From positions 1 to 64,000 of the forward strand of contig CACMDY010000001.1 of assembly GCA_902612605.1 (NCBI GenBank): 64,000 bases of DNA, given 5' to 3'. This document shows, piece by piece, positions 36,350-45,431 of this stretch. A program made the position numbers and the translations under genes. The DNA is from an uncultured Pelagibacteraceae bacterium. Its GTDB lineage: Bacteria; Pseudomonadota; Alphaproteobacteria; Pelagibacterales; Pelagibacteraceae. Numbering within the stretch: position 1 is the stretch's first letter; every line of letters starts with the position of its first letter. A model generated the notes under the pieces. The model had not been told where the DNA came from. It did no database searches and saw only the letters and a list, made by a program, of their open reading frames with translations.

Positions 36350-37086
36350 TAATTACTGGAGCAGCAACTCGAATGGGAGCTGCGATAGCTAAAAAATTAT
36401 CTGGACCTAATATTGAAATTGTTATCCATTATAACAAATCTAGATCCAAAGCAGAAAATCTTAAAAAAGATTTAACTAAAGGTGGTACAAAAATTTATTT
36501 AGTAAAAGCAGATTTAACTAAAGAAAAAGAAATAGATAGAATGCTTAAATTTTCAAAATCAAAGTTGAAATATTTTGATTGTTTGATTAATAATGCTTCA
36601 TTATTTGAGAACGATAAACTTGAAAATTTCACAACAAAAAGTTGGGAAAGCCATTTAAAAGCGAATTTAAAAGCGCCAGCTTTATTATCAAAAGGTTTTG
36701 CTAAAAATATTAGAGGCAAAAACAATAATATTATTAATATAATTGATCAAAGAGTATTCAAGTTAACTCCATATTTTTTTTCATATACATTAAGTAAATC
36801 TGGTCTTTACACTTTAACCAAAACCAGCGCTATGAGTCTTGCCCCAAATATTAGAGTAAATGGAATTGCTCCAGGTCCAACTATTAAAAATAAAAGACAG
36901 TCTGATAAACATTTTAAAAAACAATACATAGCAACACCTCTTAAAAAACAGACGGATGTTCAAGAAATCTGCAATGCTGTTGACTTTTTTATAAAAAATA
37001 GATCTATTACAGGTCAAGTTTTAGCAATTGATAGTGGCCAAAACTTAAACTGGCAAACTCCAGACATAATGGGTGGTAAGGAATGA
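36331..37086 (+). CDS. SDR family reductase, FolM/pteridine-reductase-like
   Basis: The 251 residues form a classical SDR. The cofactor loop TGAATRMG fits the TGxxxRxG signature of pteridine reductases such as PTR1 and FolM, which reduce dihydromonapterin or dihydrofolate with NADPH. NNAS (87-90), Y152 and K156 in YTLSKSG, and [10 protein letters not shown] complete the fold. folB lies about 1.1 kb downstream in the same direction, supporting a pterin role. If no dihydrofolate reductase is present in the genome, this could supply that function; that is inference. Confidence 0.82.
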   Translation: MEARKIIITGAATRMGAAIAKKLSGPNIEIVIHYNKSRSKAENLKKDLTKGGTKIYLVKADLTKEKEIDRMLKFSKSKLKYFDCLINNASLFENDKLENFTTKSWESHLKANLKAPALLSKGFAKNIRGKNNNIINIIDQRVFKLTPYFFSYTLSKSGLYTLTKTSAMSLAPNIRVNGIAPGPTIKNKRQSDKHFKKQYIATPLKKQTDVQEICNAVDFFIKNRSITGQVLAIDSGQNLNWQTPDIMGGKE

Positions 37087-38216
37087 AAAAAATACTAACA
37101 ATTTGTTTTTTCTTTGTTTTTGGAACAAGTGTTTTGGCTCATTCTACAAAAAATATAAATATTGATATTAGAGCAGAATGTAAAAAATCAAAATCAGTTT
37201 TAAACTGGGTTTCAAAAAATAAATTATCAAAAGGTGGTGAGTTAATAAAATTTAAATCTTTTTCTGGTTTTGATCAAAGAACTGTTCTGACTGATGGTCA
37301 TAAAAAAAATCCAATAGAAATTACTGGTTATCTACAATTGCCTGAGGGTTCAAGTAAAGTTCCTATAGTTATATGGACACATAGTAGTGGAGGTCCAGGC
37401 GAGTATGTGTGGAATGATTTTGTTTACCATGGAACTAGAAATCTAATAGATGCTGGTATAGGTGTAATGTATGTTGACAATTTCTGTCATAGAGGTGCGA
37501 AAGATACATGGAGAGATCAATCTAAAGTGCCACTAATTAATGGAGCAATAGACGCTATTATGGCTTACAAGTTGTTACAATCTCATCCGAGGTCTAACGG
37601 AAAGTTTGGAACAACAGGTCATTCAAGGGGTGGGAATAACAGTCTTTATTTAGCAGATGTAAAGTTCACATCTAAATTTTTAGATGGGACTAGTGGTTTT
37701 GATGCAATATTACCTGAAGCAGCAGAATGTAAGCTTGCAGGTTTCTTTAATAAACCAGAACTAACATCAAATACTAAATTACTTTATGTTCATGGGGCTG
37801 CTGATGACTATACATTGCCAAAACCTTGTGAGGATTATGTAAATAAGATTAAATCTGAGCCTGGACAGATTGAGATTGATATGAAAGATGGTTGGTATCA
37901 TGGTTTTCATTATGGCCAAAAACCTAAAAAATATAAAGCAATGACAGTTAGTAAGTGTCCAGCATTTTTTGTTGATAATGATGGATTTGTTGTTGGAAGT
38001 GAATGGCCAGATTTAGTATTAAAAAAATATAAATTATATTCTTCACTTGATGAATTTTACAAAGGAGCTCAAGAGGAACCAAAAAAAACCTGGAAAAATT
38101 CGTTTAAGGTTTTAAAAAAAGAAAAATGTCTTGATAGAGGAGTAATGATCGGTGGTGATCACATGGATGAATATATGCCTCAATTCATAAATTTCTTTAA
38201 AGAAAATTTATTATAA
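37083..38216 (+). CDS. Secreted alpha/beta hydrolase, dienelactone-hydrolase-like
   Basis: The 377 residues start with a signal peptide (about 1-19, VLA-H). The mature protein has an alpha/beta hydrolase core: IVIWTHSSGGPG around the oxyanion hole, nucleophile S181 in GHSRGG, an acid in VHGAADDYT (D241/D242), and H273 in DGWYHGFHYG. The C-terminus has several cysteines (for example AECK, SKCP, EKCLD) that could form disulfides in the periplasm. The substrate is unknown. It overlaps both neighbours by 1 to 4 nt. Confidence 0.8.
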   Translation: MKKILTICFFFVFGTSVLAHSTKNINIDIRAECKKSKSVLNWVSKNKLSKGGELIKFKSFSGFDQRTVLTDGHKKNPIEITGYLQLPEGSSKVPIVIWTHSSGGPGEYVWNDFVYHGTRNLIDAGIGVMYVDNFCHRGAKDTWRDQSKVPLINGAIDAIMAYKLLQSHPRSNGKFGTTGHSRGGNNSLYLADVKFTSKFLDGTSGFDAILPEAAECKLAGFFNKPELTSNTKLLYVHGAADDYTLPKPCEDYVNKIKSEPGQIEIDMKDGWYHGFHYGQKPKKYKAMTVSKCPAFFVDNDGFVVGSEWPDLVLKKYKLYSSLDEFYKGAQEEPKKTWKNSFKVLKKEKCLDRGVMIGGDHMDEYMPQFINFFKENLL

Positions 38217-38641
38217 TGAAAAAAAATAATTTAAAGATTGTTAAAATAGATAAAACGAAGAGCTTATTTAATTACGAAAAAAAAGTATTAATAAAAGAAT
38301 TAGTGTTGGACTTAAAACTTGGTTATTTTGATTTTGAAAAAGAAAAGCCTCAAAAAGTAAAATTTAATTTAGAAGTAAATTATCAAGATAAACAGCCATC
38401 GAATGATAAAGATATTAAATCGATAGTTAACTATGCTAAAATAGTAAAATTAATAAAAAAACTAGTAAAAAACAAACATTACAATTTTCTTGAAACATTG
38501 GCAGAAGATGTTTTTGATGAGCTATTCAAAGATAAAAGAATAGATAAAATTACTCTTCAAATCGAAAAATTAGAAATAATGAGGGATTGTAGCTCAGTTG
38601 GGATCCAAATTTCTAAAAAAAGAAGCCATGATCAGCTCTGA
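38216..38641 (+). CDS. folB: Dihydroneopterin aldolase FolB
   Basis: Cleaves dihydroneopterin in folate synthesis. The 141 residues have an N-terminal extension of about 25 residues, then the tunnelling fold: [17 protein letters not shown], then [31 protein letters not shown], and [19 protein letters not shown] with the conserved lysine (K118). Similarity is moderate, and FolX is an alternative. It overlaps uvrC by 14 nt if uvrC starts at 38628. Confidence 0.83.
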   Translation: MKKNNLKIVKIDKTKSLFNYEKKVLIKELVLDLKLGYFDFEKEKPQKVKFNLEVNYQDKQPSNDKDIKSIVNYAKIVKLIKKLVKNKHYNFLETLAEDVFDELFKDKRIDKITLQIEKLEIMRDCSSVGIQISKKRSHDQL

Positions 38642-40463
38642 TATAGGGAAAGAAGTAATTAAAAAAGAATTGCTCTTGGTTCCTAAGTTGCCAGGTGTTT
38701 ATAGGATGCTTAATTCAAAAGGAGAAATCCTTTATGTGGGTAAAGCAAAAAATCTTCCAAACAGACTTAAAAGTTATGTTTCAGAGAAAAATCATATCAT
38801 TAGAACTGAGAGAATGCTCTCTCAGACAAAAAGACTCGAAATTACTACCACCTCAAATGAAAGTGAAGCTTTACTTTTAGAAGCAAATTTAATTAAAAAA
38901 TTTAAACCAAAATTTAATATTTTACTAAGAGATGACAAATCCTTTCCTTTTATTTTTATAGGTGACAAAGATAAATGGCCACAAATCAAAAGACACAGAG
39001 GGAAAAAAGGCAAAGAGGGATTTTATTTTGGACCGTTTGCATCAGCTGGATCTGCAAATTGGACTATAAAAATGATCCAAAAAATATTTCATCTCAGAAT
39101 TTGTGATGATACTGTTTTCAAAAATAGAGAAAGACCCTGCATACTTTATCAAATTAAAAGGTGCTCAGGTCCATGTGTTGGTTACGTAACTGAGAGTGAT
39201 TATAAACAAACTGTTGATGATGCAATAGAGTTTGTGTCAGGTAAATCTAGAAAAATTCAGAAAAGCTTATCTAACCAAATGGAAAAGGCTAGTGAGGATT
39301 TAGACTTTGAAAAAGCAGCAATATTAAGAGATCGAATTAAATCATTAAATATTATCCAATCTTCTCAAAGAATTAATGAAGCAAATTTAGTCGAAGCAGA
39401 TGTTATCGCGGGATATAAAGAGTCTGGAAAAACTTGTATTCAAGTTTTTTTTTATAGGTCAAAACAAAATTGGGGTAATCAAGCTTTTTTTCCAAAGCAT
39501 GATCCAGAAGAAAATCTAAGTGATATCATTAATTCTTTTGTCTCTCAATTTTATGAAAATAAAAGTGTGCCATCTTCAATAATTTTATCAAATGAAATTA
39601 AAGAGAAAGAATTAATTGAAAAAACACTTACACAAAAAGAAGGTAAACAAATCACAATTACTGTTGCAAAAAAAGGAACAAAACTAAAAGTTATTAATCA
39701 AGCAATAAATAATGCAAAAGATAGTTTGAATAGAAAACTTTACGAGAGTCAGAATAATAGAGATCTTTTTGATGCAGTATCAAAAAAATTCAATCTTGAA
39801 ACTAATATTAATTTAGTCGAGGTTTATGATAATAGCCATATCCAAGGCACAAATAGTGTGGGCGCTTTAATTACTTATGGCGATGAAGGGTTTGTTAAAA
39901 AAAGGTATAGAAAATTCAATATAAAAATTCAAAAAAATGCTCAAGATGATTATGGAATGATGAAAGAAGTTCTTAACAGAAGATTTAAAAGAGCAGTTCA
40001 AGAGAAAGATAATTATTTAACTTTCCCCGATTTAGTTTTAATTGATGGAGGGAAGGGTCAATATTCAGTGGCAAGAGAAGCGATGAATGAGCTAGGTCTA
40101 CATGAAATTCCTATTGTTGCAATAGCAAAAGGTAAGATGAGAAATAGTGGAAATGAAACATTTTTTCATAATGGAAAAGAGTTCAAATTTGAGAAAAATG
40201 ATCCAACATTATTCTTTTTACAAAGATTAAGAGATGAGTCTCATCGATTTGCTATAAGTGCTCACAGAGCAAAGAGAAAAAAAGGTATAAGCAAATCATT
40301 ATTAGATCAGATTGATGGTATTGGATCTATCAGAAAAAGGGCATTATTAAATCATTTTGGTTCAGCTAGAGCTGTGGAATCAGCTAGTTTAGACGAAATA
40401 AAATCAGTTGATGGAGTTGAGGAAAAAGTTGCAAAAAAAATATATAACTTCTTTCACGAATGA
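38628..40463 (+). CDS. uvrC: Excinuclease ABC subunit C
   Basis: Makes both incisions around DNA lesions with UvrB. The protein has an N-terminal GIY-YIG nuclease ([23 protein letters not shown], split motif GVY...YVG), a Cys-rich segment with [18 protein letters not shown], a UVR motif ([11 protein letters not shown]), an RNase H-like nuclease ([23 protein letters not shown]) and C-terminal helix-hairpin-helix repeats. The ATG at 38628 ([10 protein letters not shown]) is chosen over a TTG at 38598 deep inside folB. Confidence 0.97.
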   Translation: MISSDIGKEVIKKELLLVPKLPGVYRMLNSKGEILYVGKAKNLPNRLKSYVSEKNHIIRTERMLSQTKRLEITTTSNESEALLLEANLIKKFKPKFNILLRDDKSFPFIFIGDKDKWPQIKRHRGKKGKEGFYFGPFASAGSANWTIKMIQKIFHLRICDDTVFKNRERPCILYQIKRCSGPCVGYVTESDYKQTVDDAIEFVSGKSRKIQKSLSNQMEKASEDLDFEKAAILRDRIKSLNIIQSSQRINEANLVEADVIAGYKESGKTCIQVFFYRSKQNWGNQAFFPKHDPEENLSDIINSFVSQFYENKSVPSSIILSNEIKEKELIEKTLTQKEGKQITITVAKKGTKLKVINQAINNAKDSLNRKLYESQNNRDLFDAVSKKFNLETNINLVEVYDNSHIQGTNSVGALITYGDEGFVKKRYRKFNIKIQKNAQDDYGMMKEVLNRRFKRAVQEKDNYLTFPDLVLIDGGKGQYSVAREAMNELGLHEIPIVAIAKGKMRNSGNETFFHNGKEFKFEKNDPTLFFLQRLRDESHRFAISAHRAKRKKGISKSLLDQIDGIGSIRKRALLNHFGSARAVESASLDEIKSVDGVEEKVAKKIYNFFHE

Positions 40464-41044
40464 AATTTAAAATACCTAATTATTTAACAATTGGACGAAT
40501 AATAATTGTTCCAATATTTGTTTTTACATTCTACCTTCCTGGATTTTATGGAGACGTTATTCCATTTGCTCTTTTTTTAATTGCCTCATTTACAGATTTT
40601 TTAGATGGTCTTTTGGCGAGGATGTTTAAAGAAGAGTCTAAACTTGGTGAACTTTTAGATCCTATTGCAGATAAAATTATTGTTGCAACTGCGTTAATTT
40701 TATTAGTTATGGACCAAACAATAAAAAATTATGAAGTTATTGCAGCCATTATAATTCTTACAAGGGAAATATTAATTTCAGGTTTAAGAGAATTTCTAGC
40801 GAAAGGAAAAATAAAGCTTCCAGTTTCTAATTTAGCAAAACTTAAAACATTCTTGCAGATGTTTTCGATAGCAATACTTCTGACTGGGGAAACGGGTAAT
40901 AAATTAATAAATTTTCAAGATTATAATGCTCAAACAATTGGCATTATTATTTTATGGCTATCTGCGTTTTTAACACTTTATACTGGATATGATTATCTTA
41001 GAAAAGGAATAGACCATGCAATATCTGAAGATAATAAGGATTAA
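40460..41044 (+). CDS. pgsA: CDP-diacylglycerol--glycerol-3-phosphate phosphatidyltransferase
   Basis: Makes phosphatidylglycerol phosphate in the inner membrane. The 194 residues carry the CDP-alcohol phosphatidyltransferase motif D-G-x2-A-R-x8-G-x3-D-x3-D exactly: D49, G50, A53, R54, G63, D67, D71. An N-terminal [14 protein letters not shown] is typical of PgsA. Multiple membrane helices follow. It overlaps the uvrC stop by 4 nt, a uvrC-pgsA pairing seen in many proteobacteria, and converges on ilvE with a 4-nt overlap. Confidence 0.95.
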   Translation: MKFKIPNYLTIGRIIIVPIFVFTFYLPGFYGDVIPFALFLIASFTDFLDGLLARMFKEESKLGELLDPIADKIIVATALILLVMDQTIKNYEVIAAIIILTREILISGLREFLAKGKIKLPVSNLAKLKTFLQMFSIAILLTGETGNKLINFQDYNAQTIGIIILWLSAFLTLYTGYDYLRKGIDHAISEDNKD

Positions 41045-41922
41045 GCAGCTTTTTTTTGTCTAACTAACTGATCAAAGCTTTTTGATAATCCTAATATAAC
41101 ATCACAAATTTTGTATTTATGATCTGATATGCTTGCAACAGGTGTTATTTCAGCTGCAGTGCCAGTTAAGAAACATCCATCAAAATTACCTAGTTCATCT
41201 GGAGAAATTTTTCTTTCATTAACTTTAATATTTTTTGATTTGGCTAATTCAATTACAGCTTGTCTTGTAATACCATTTAAAAAAGAATCTGGTGTTGGTG
41301 TATGTAATTCATTATTTTTATCTTTAAAAAAAATGTTTGCACTTGTTCCTTCTGCAACATTACCTTCAAAATCTAACATTAATGATTCAGAATACCCTTG
41401 TTGTTCAGCTTCGTGTTTTGAAAGAGTACAAATCATATATAATCCAGCTGCTTTTGCATCCCAAGGAATAGTATTTGGAGCTGGTCTTCGCCATTTAGAA
41501 ATATTTAATCTTATTCCTTCAGCTTTTAATTTTGGATCAAAATATGCAGGCCATTCCCATGTTGCTATTGCAACATTAATTGAAGTTTTCTGTGCAGACA
41601 CACCCATCATTTCGCTTCCTCTCCATGCAAATGGTCTTACATATCCATTTTGAATATTTTGAACCGCCACTATTTTTTTAGAGGCTTCATTTATTTCATC
41701 TTTTGTATAAGGAATATTAATGTCTAATCTTTTTGCAGAATAAAATAATCTATCTGTGTGCTCTTCTAGCTTAAATATTTCTCCGTCGTATACTCTTTCA
41801 CCTTCGAAAACTAAACTTGCATAATGAAGCCCGTGACTGATTACATGGCATTTTGCATCTTGCCATTCAACAAGCTCACTATTGTACCAAATTTTTCCTG
41901 ATCGTTTATCGAAAGGTATCAT
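41041..41922 (-). CDS. ilvE: Branched-chain amino acid aminotransferase
   Basis: PLP fold-type IV transaminase for the last step of Ile, Val and Leu synthesis. The 293 residues include GLHYASLVFEGERVY, the R-rich FAWRGSEMMGV, the PLP lysine K157 in WDAKAAGLYM, SLMLDFEGNVAEGTSANIF and the FLTGTAAEITPV phosphate-binding region. D-amino acid transaminase is a less likely alternative. It is divergent from the MarR-like gene. Confidence 0.95.
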   Translation of the reverse strand: MIPFDKRSGKIWYNSELVEWQDAKCHVISHGLHYASLVFEGERVYDGEIFKLEEHTDRLFYSAKRLDINIPYTKDEINEASKKIVAVQNIQNGYVRPFAWRGSEMMGVSAQKTSINVAIATWEWPAYFDPKLKAEGIRLNISKWRRPAPNTIPWDAKAAGLYMICTLSKHEAEQQGYSESLMLDFEGNVAEGTSANIFFKDKNNELHTPTPDSFLNGITRQAVIELAKSKNIKVNERKISPDELGNFDGCFLTGTAAEITPVASISDHKYKICDVILGLSKSFDQLVRQKKAA

Positions 41923-41938
41923 TATTTAATTTTATAAA

Positions 41939-41967
41939 AAAATATATTTGTATATATAATATGTCAA
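41939..41967 (-). promoter_or_regulatory. Candidate promoter of ilvE
   Basis: A perfect TTGACA lies on the minus strand at 41967-41962, followed after 17 nt by TATTTT (41944-41939); a 15-nt spacing would give TATATT. The start would be near 41932, about 10 nt before the ilvE ATG. On the plus strand TATAAT (41955-41960) could serve the divergent MarR-like gene, so the two promoters would overlap. Confidence 0.42.
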
Positions 41968-41981
41968 TATAACTTACCAAT

Positions 41982-42425
41982 ATGAAAAAACTTTTATATT
42001 TAAAAGATGAGGATCTTAAACAATATATTGAAAAAATATTTCTTGGATATAGAGAGACGGTCTCAGATGCTAGAAATGTGTTGAATAAATACTCCATAGG
42101 TGTCGCACATAACAAGGTTATTCATCTAATTTCATTATATGAGGGCATCACAATATCAGAACTTTTAAGAAAATTGAAAGTTACAAAGCAAAGTTTAAAT
42201 AGAGTTTTGAAAGATTTAATAAATTTAAAAGCTATAAAATATGAAAAAGATCAAGTAGATACGAGAATAAAACATGTCTTCTTAACAGAGGAAGGAGAAA
42301 AGTTATTTAACGAAATTTTCTCGGCTCAAAAAAAAAGAATTTACCAAGCATTCTCTGCATCAAAAGCAAATGAGGTTGTTAGTTTTGATAATGTTTTAAA
42401 AAAAATAATTAATGGAAAAATTTAA
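41982..42425 (+). CDS. MarR family regulator, PetP-like
   Basis: A 147-residue winged helix protein: HKVIHLISLYEGITISELLRKLKVTKQSLNRVLKDL is the helix-turn-helix segment (SELLRKL...TKQSLNRVL), and DTRIKHVFLTEEGEKLF is the wing typical of MarR proteins. It overlaps the response regulator gene by 14 nt. A MarR protein translationally coupled to an OmpR-type regulator matches the petP-petR pair of Rhodobacter, which controls cytochrome bc1 genes; that assignment here rests on arrangement. Confidence 0.87.
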   Translation: MKKLLYLKDEDLKQYIEKIFLGYRETVSDARNVLNKYSIGVAHNKVIHLISLYEGITISELLRKLKVTKQSLNRVLKDLINLKAIKYEKDQVDTRIKHVFLTEEGEKLFNEIFSAQKKRIYQAFSASKANEVVSFDNVLKKIINGKI

Positions 42426-43089
42426 AGCACATATTTTAGTTGTAGATGACGATGACGGTATAAGAGAATTAGTTAAAGAATACCTTTCCCAAAATGAATA
42501 TCTTGTAACTAGTTCGAATAGTGCCGAAGATGCTCTTGAGAAAGTTAAAATTATAAAATTTGACTTAATAGTGCTTGATATAATGATGCCAGGAAAGAGT
42601 GGTTTAGAATTTACAAAAGAAAATAAAGATAAAATTTCGACCCCTATAATTCTTTTAACTGCGAAGGGTGAAGCTTCAGAGAGAATAGAGGGTTTGGATA
42701 TCGGTGCAGACGATTACCTTCCAAAACCTTTTGAGCCTAAAGAATTAATACTTAGAATTAATAATATCTTAAATAAAACAAAATATAAAAATATGAAGAG
42801 AAAATTTAAATTTGGTAAAATTGAAATAGATCTTAATAAGCAGTTTATTTTGAAAAATGATAAATCAATAAAAATCAATAATACAGAAAAAATAATTTTA
42901 GATAAAATGGTTAATTCCCCTGGAAAAATTTTTAAAAGAGAGGAGATTGGAAATCTTATAAAAATTGATAAAGAAAGATCAGTTGACGTAATCATTACAA
43001 GACTTAGGAAGAAAATTGAAGAAAACCCAAAAAGCCCAAATTATTTACAAACAATAAGAGGTGAAGGTTATGTTTTATGGATTGAATAA
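42412..43089 (+). CDS. OmpR-family response regulator, PetR-like
   Basis: The 225 residues have a receiver domain with acidic pocket D12-D15, phospho-acceptor D56 in VLDIMMP, T83 and K105 in YLPKPF, and a winged-helix DNA-binding domain with RSVDVIITRLRKKIE and IRGEGYVLW. It is set between the MarR gene and a sensor kinase gene, overlapping them by 14 and 29 nt. OmpR and PetR are both possible names; the coupled MarR gene favours PetR. Confidence 0.92.
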   Translation: MEKFKAHILVVDDDDGIRELVKEYLSQNEYLVTSSNSAEDALEKVKIIKFDLIVLDIMMPGKSGLEFTKENKDKISTPIILLTAKGEASERIEGLDIGADDYLPKPFEPKELILRINNILNKTKYKNMKRKFKFGKIEIDLNKQFILKNDKSIKINNTEKIILDKMVNSPGKIFKREEIGNLIKIDKERSVDVIITRLRKKIEENPKSPNYLQTIRGEGYVLWIE

Positions 43090-44383
43090 ATATATAAAAA
43101 ATGTCTTGCCTAAAAGACTTTTTTATAGAGGTTTACTCATAGTCGCTGTTCCAATAGTAGTTATGCAAATAACTATCTCTTTAGTTTTTTTTGATAGTCT
43201 TTGGATCAAAACTAATTCTGGAATGACAAGAGCATTGGTCTCTGAAGTCAAAACTTTTGTAGATGCTTATGATAACGACGAAACTAACAAAGATTTTATA
43301 ATAATTTTATTCAAAGAACACTTGGGTTTTAATATCAAATATGAAAAAGATAAAATCTTACCAGATAAAATACCAGAAAGATGGTTCAGTCCAGTGGATC
43401 GATCATTAAGAAGAGAATTGAAGAAAAAAAATTTAACTTATTGGTTTGATACAACAAACTTCAAAGAAGTTGTTGACTTGAAAATAGGATATTCAAAAGG
43501 ATATTTTCAATTTTATATTCCAAGGGACAGACTAACTACAAGTTCGGCTAGATTATTTGGTCTTTGGATAACATTGCCAGCATTGTTAATGATAGCAGTA
43601 GCAATAATTTTTTTAAAAAATCAAACTAGACCCATAACTAAACTTGCAGAGGCATCTGAAAGATTTGGTCGAGGAGAGGATATTGACGAATTTAGACCTT
43701 CTGGAGCACTCGAAATCCGAAAAGCTGGTTTAGAGTTTGACAAAATGAGAAAAAGAATAATTAGACATCTTAATCAAAGATCTGAGATGCTATCAGGTAT
43801 TAGCCACGATTTAAGAACACCTTTGACAAGGATAAAACTTCAAATAGCGATGATTAAAGACAAAAGTGTTGTTGAAAAATTATCAAGAGATGTTGATGAA
43901 ATGGAAAAAATGTTAAATGAATATCTTCAATTCGCAAGATCTGGAGCAAAAGATAAAACTGAAACGTTTGATATATCTGTCCTCCTTGATGATATATGCA
44001 AAAAATATGAGAAACCAAATATAAAATATTTTTTAAAAGAAAAGGTTTATTTTGATGGAAGAAAAAATTTAATCAGTAGATGTATCAATAACCTTATAGA
44101 TAATTCTTTAAAATTTGCTGATAATGTTGAATTGCATCTAAAAAAAGGAAGATCAACTATTAATATTTCAATAGAAGATGATGGTCCAGGCATACCGCAA
44201 AAAGAACATCAAAATGTTTTGAAGCCATTTTATAAAATTGACAAAAGTAGATCAGAAACAAAGTCAAGTGTTGGCCTTGGCTTAGCTATATCATCTGATG
44301 TAGTAAAATCACATGGTGGAGATCTTAAATTCGATAAGTCTAGTTTAGGTGGATTAAAAGTTATTATTTCTTTACCCGTTTAG
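43061..44383 (+). CDS. Membrane sensor histidine kinase, EnvZ-like
   Basis: The 440 residues have two membrane helices (about 22-44 and 166-186) enclosing a periplasmic sensor domain, a HAMP linker, the H-box GISHDLRTPLTR with H249, and the ATPase motifs NLIDNSLKFAD, EDDGPGIP and SVGLGLAIS. It likely phosphorylates the upstream regulator. The GTG at 43061 overlaps that gene by 29 nt; the ATG at 43070 is an alternative start. The signal sensed is unknown. Confidence 0.92.
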   Translation: MKVMFYGLNKYIKNVLPKRLFYRGLLIVAVPIVVMQITISLVFFDSLWIKTNSGMTRALVSEVKTFVDAYDNDETNKDFIIILFKEHLGFNIKYEKDKILPDKIPERWFSPVDRSLRRELKKKNLTYWFDTTNFKEVVDLKIGYSKGYFQFYIPRDRLTTSSARLFGLWITLPALLMIAVAIIFLKNQTRPITKLAEASERFGRGEDIDEFRPSGALEIRKAGLEFDKMRKRIIRHLNQRSEMLSGISHDLRTPLTRIKLQIAMIKDKSVVEKLSRDVDEMEKMLNEYLQFARSGAKDKTETFDISVLLDDICKKYEKPNIKYFLKEKVYFDGRKNLISRCINNLIDNSLKFADNVELHLKKGRSTINISIEDDGPGIPQKEHQNVLKPFYKIDKSRSETKSSVGLGLAISSDVVKSHGGDLKFDKSSLGGLKVIISLPV

Positions 44384-44606
44384 TTTTTTTTTTTATTTTT
44401 TTTTCAGCAATTTTTTTTTCCAATTTTTCAATTCTTTTATTTAATATATCAATTTCATCTTTACTTACTAAATTCATTTTAAGGATAATTTCTTCTTTTT
44501 TTGAGCGTAAAATATTTACGACTTCATCACTAAAATCTTTGTAGTTGACCAGTCCTTCTTCCAAAAATTTTGCAAATTTATCAAATACGAATCTTGATTT
44601 TGACAT
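44364..44606 (-). CDS. ubiK: Ubiquinone biosynthesis accessory factor UbiK (BMFP family)
   Basis: An 80-residue helical protein. SRFVFDKFAKFLEEGL is followed by a region with the pattern of YqiC/UbiK and a C-terminal coiled coil (VSKDEIDILNKRIEKLEKKI) ending in a Lys-rich tail. UbiK assists the ubiquinone hydroxylases and binds lipids. Short proteins of this type are easily missed, but the BMFP pattern with VSKDEID...RIEKLE is clear. It overlaps the kinase 3' end by 20 nt on the opposite strand. Confidence 0.8.
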   Translation of the reverse strand: MSKSRFVFDKFAKFLEEGLVNYKDFSDEVVNILRSKKEEIILKMNLVSKDEIDILNKRIEKLEKKIAEKKIKKKTKRVKK

Positions 44607-44654
44607 AATAATTTCTTATCAAAGTTTAAGTAATATTTATAATATTACAATTAA

Positions 44655-45431
44655 ATGTTTATTAATAATTTTGACCCAGTCGCTTTTGAGATCTTTTCAT
44701 TAGAAATTAGATGGTATTCCTTGTCTTATATATTTGGCTTAGTATTTGGTTGGTATTTTGCAAAGAACAAACTAATCAATGATAGTACTCAAAAAGAATT
44801 TTTCGACGATTATATAACTTATTTGATCATAAGCATCATCCTTGGTGGAAGACTTGGATATGTGATTATTTACGACCCAATTTATTTTATAAATAACCCA
44901 GTTGAGATTATAAAAATTTGGCAAGGAGGCATGTCTTTTCACGGTGCACTAATTGGAATTATTATAGGAACTCATTTCTTCTGCAAAAATAAAAATCAAA
45001 ATATTTTTAATTATTTAGATGTAGTTGCTGTTTGTTCTCCTATAGGAATTTTTTTAGGAAGAATATCAAATTTCATAAACTCTGAACTTTATGGCATAGA
45101 AACAAATGTACCATGGTCGGTAAAGTTTATAAAAATTGATAATTTAAATCGACATCCTTCACAAATTTATGAGGCAATATTTGAGGGGATTGTTCTATTT
45201 ATTATTTTAAGTATGTTGTTTAATAGATTAAAGAACATACCTGGGATTATTTCGGGGTATTTTTTAATTTTATACTCTTTTTTTAGATTTGTTATCGAGT
45301 TCTTCAGAGAACCTGATCAACAACTAGGTTATTTATTTTTCAATTTAAGTATGGGGCAAATAATAAGTTGTATAGCACTAACCTGCGGATTAATTATCGT
45401 CTATTATAAAAATGCTAATAGGACACAATAA
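44655..45431 (+). CDS. lgt: Prolipoprotein diacylglyceryl transferase Lgt
   Basis: Transfers diacylglycerol to the lipobox cysteine of prolipoproteins in the inner membrane. The 258 residues contain about seven membrane helices and the family motifs FEIFSLEIRWYSLSY, LGGRLGYVIIYDP, GGMSFHGALIG, GRISNFINSELYG and RHPSQIYEA. The start is divergent from ubiK. It overlaps the next gene by 20 nt. Its presence shows lipoproteins are made even though the MlaA here lacks a lipobox. Confidence 0.96.
   Translation: MFINNFDPVAFEIFSLEIRWYSLSYIFGLVFGWYFAKNKLINDSTQKEFFDDYITYLIISIILGGRLGYVIIYDPIYFINNPVEIIKIWQGGMSFHGALIGIIIGTHFFCKNKNQNIFNYLDVVAVCSPIGIFLGRISNFINSELYGIETNVPWSVKFIKIDNLNRHPSQIYEAIFEGIVLFIILSMLFNRLKNIPGIISGYFLILYSFFRFVIEFFREPDQQLGYLFFNLSMGQIISCIALTCGLIIVYYKNANRTQ

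Noticed and set aside
38583-38605. A tRNA-like 5' half (GGGATTGTAGCTCAGTTGGG) at the end of folB
   Set aside because: It looks like an acceptor strand and D-arm, but no anticodon arm, T-arm or matching 3' acceptor follows, and the bases encode conserved folB C-terminal residues (RDCSSVGIQ).
44364-44606. UbiK frame as a spurious open frame opposite the kinase end
   Set aside because: The product has a coherent BMFP-family pattern with a C-terminal coiled coil and lies almost entirely outside the kinase gene, so it was kept as a gene.
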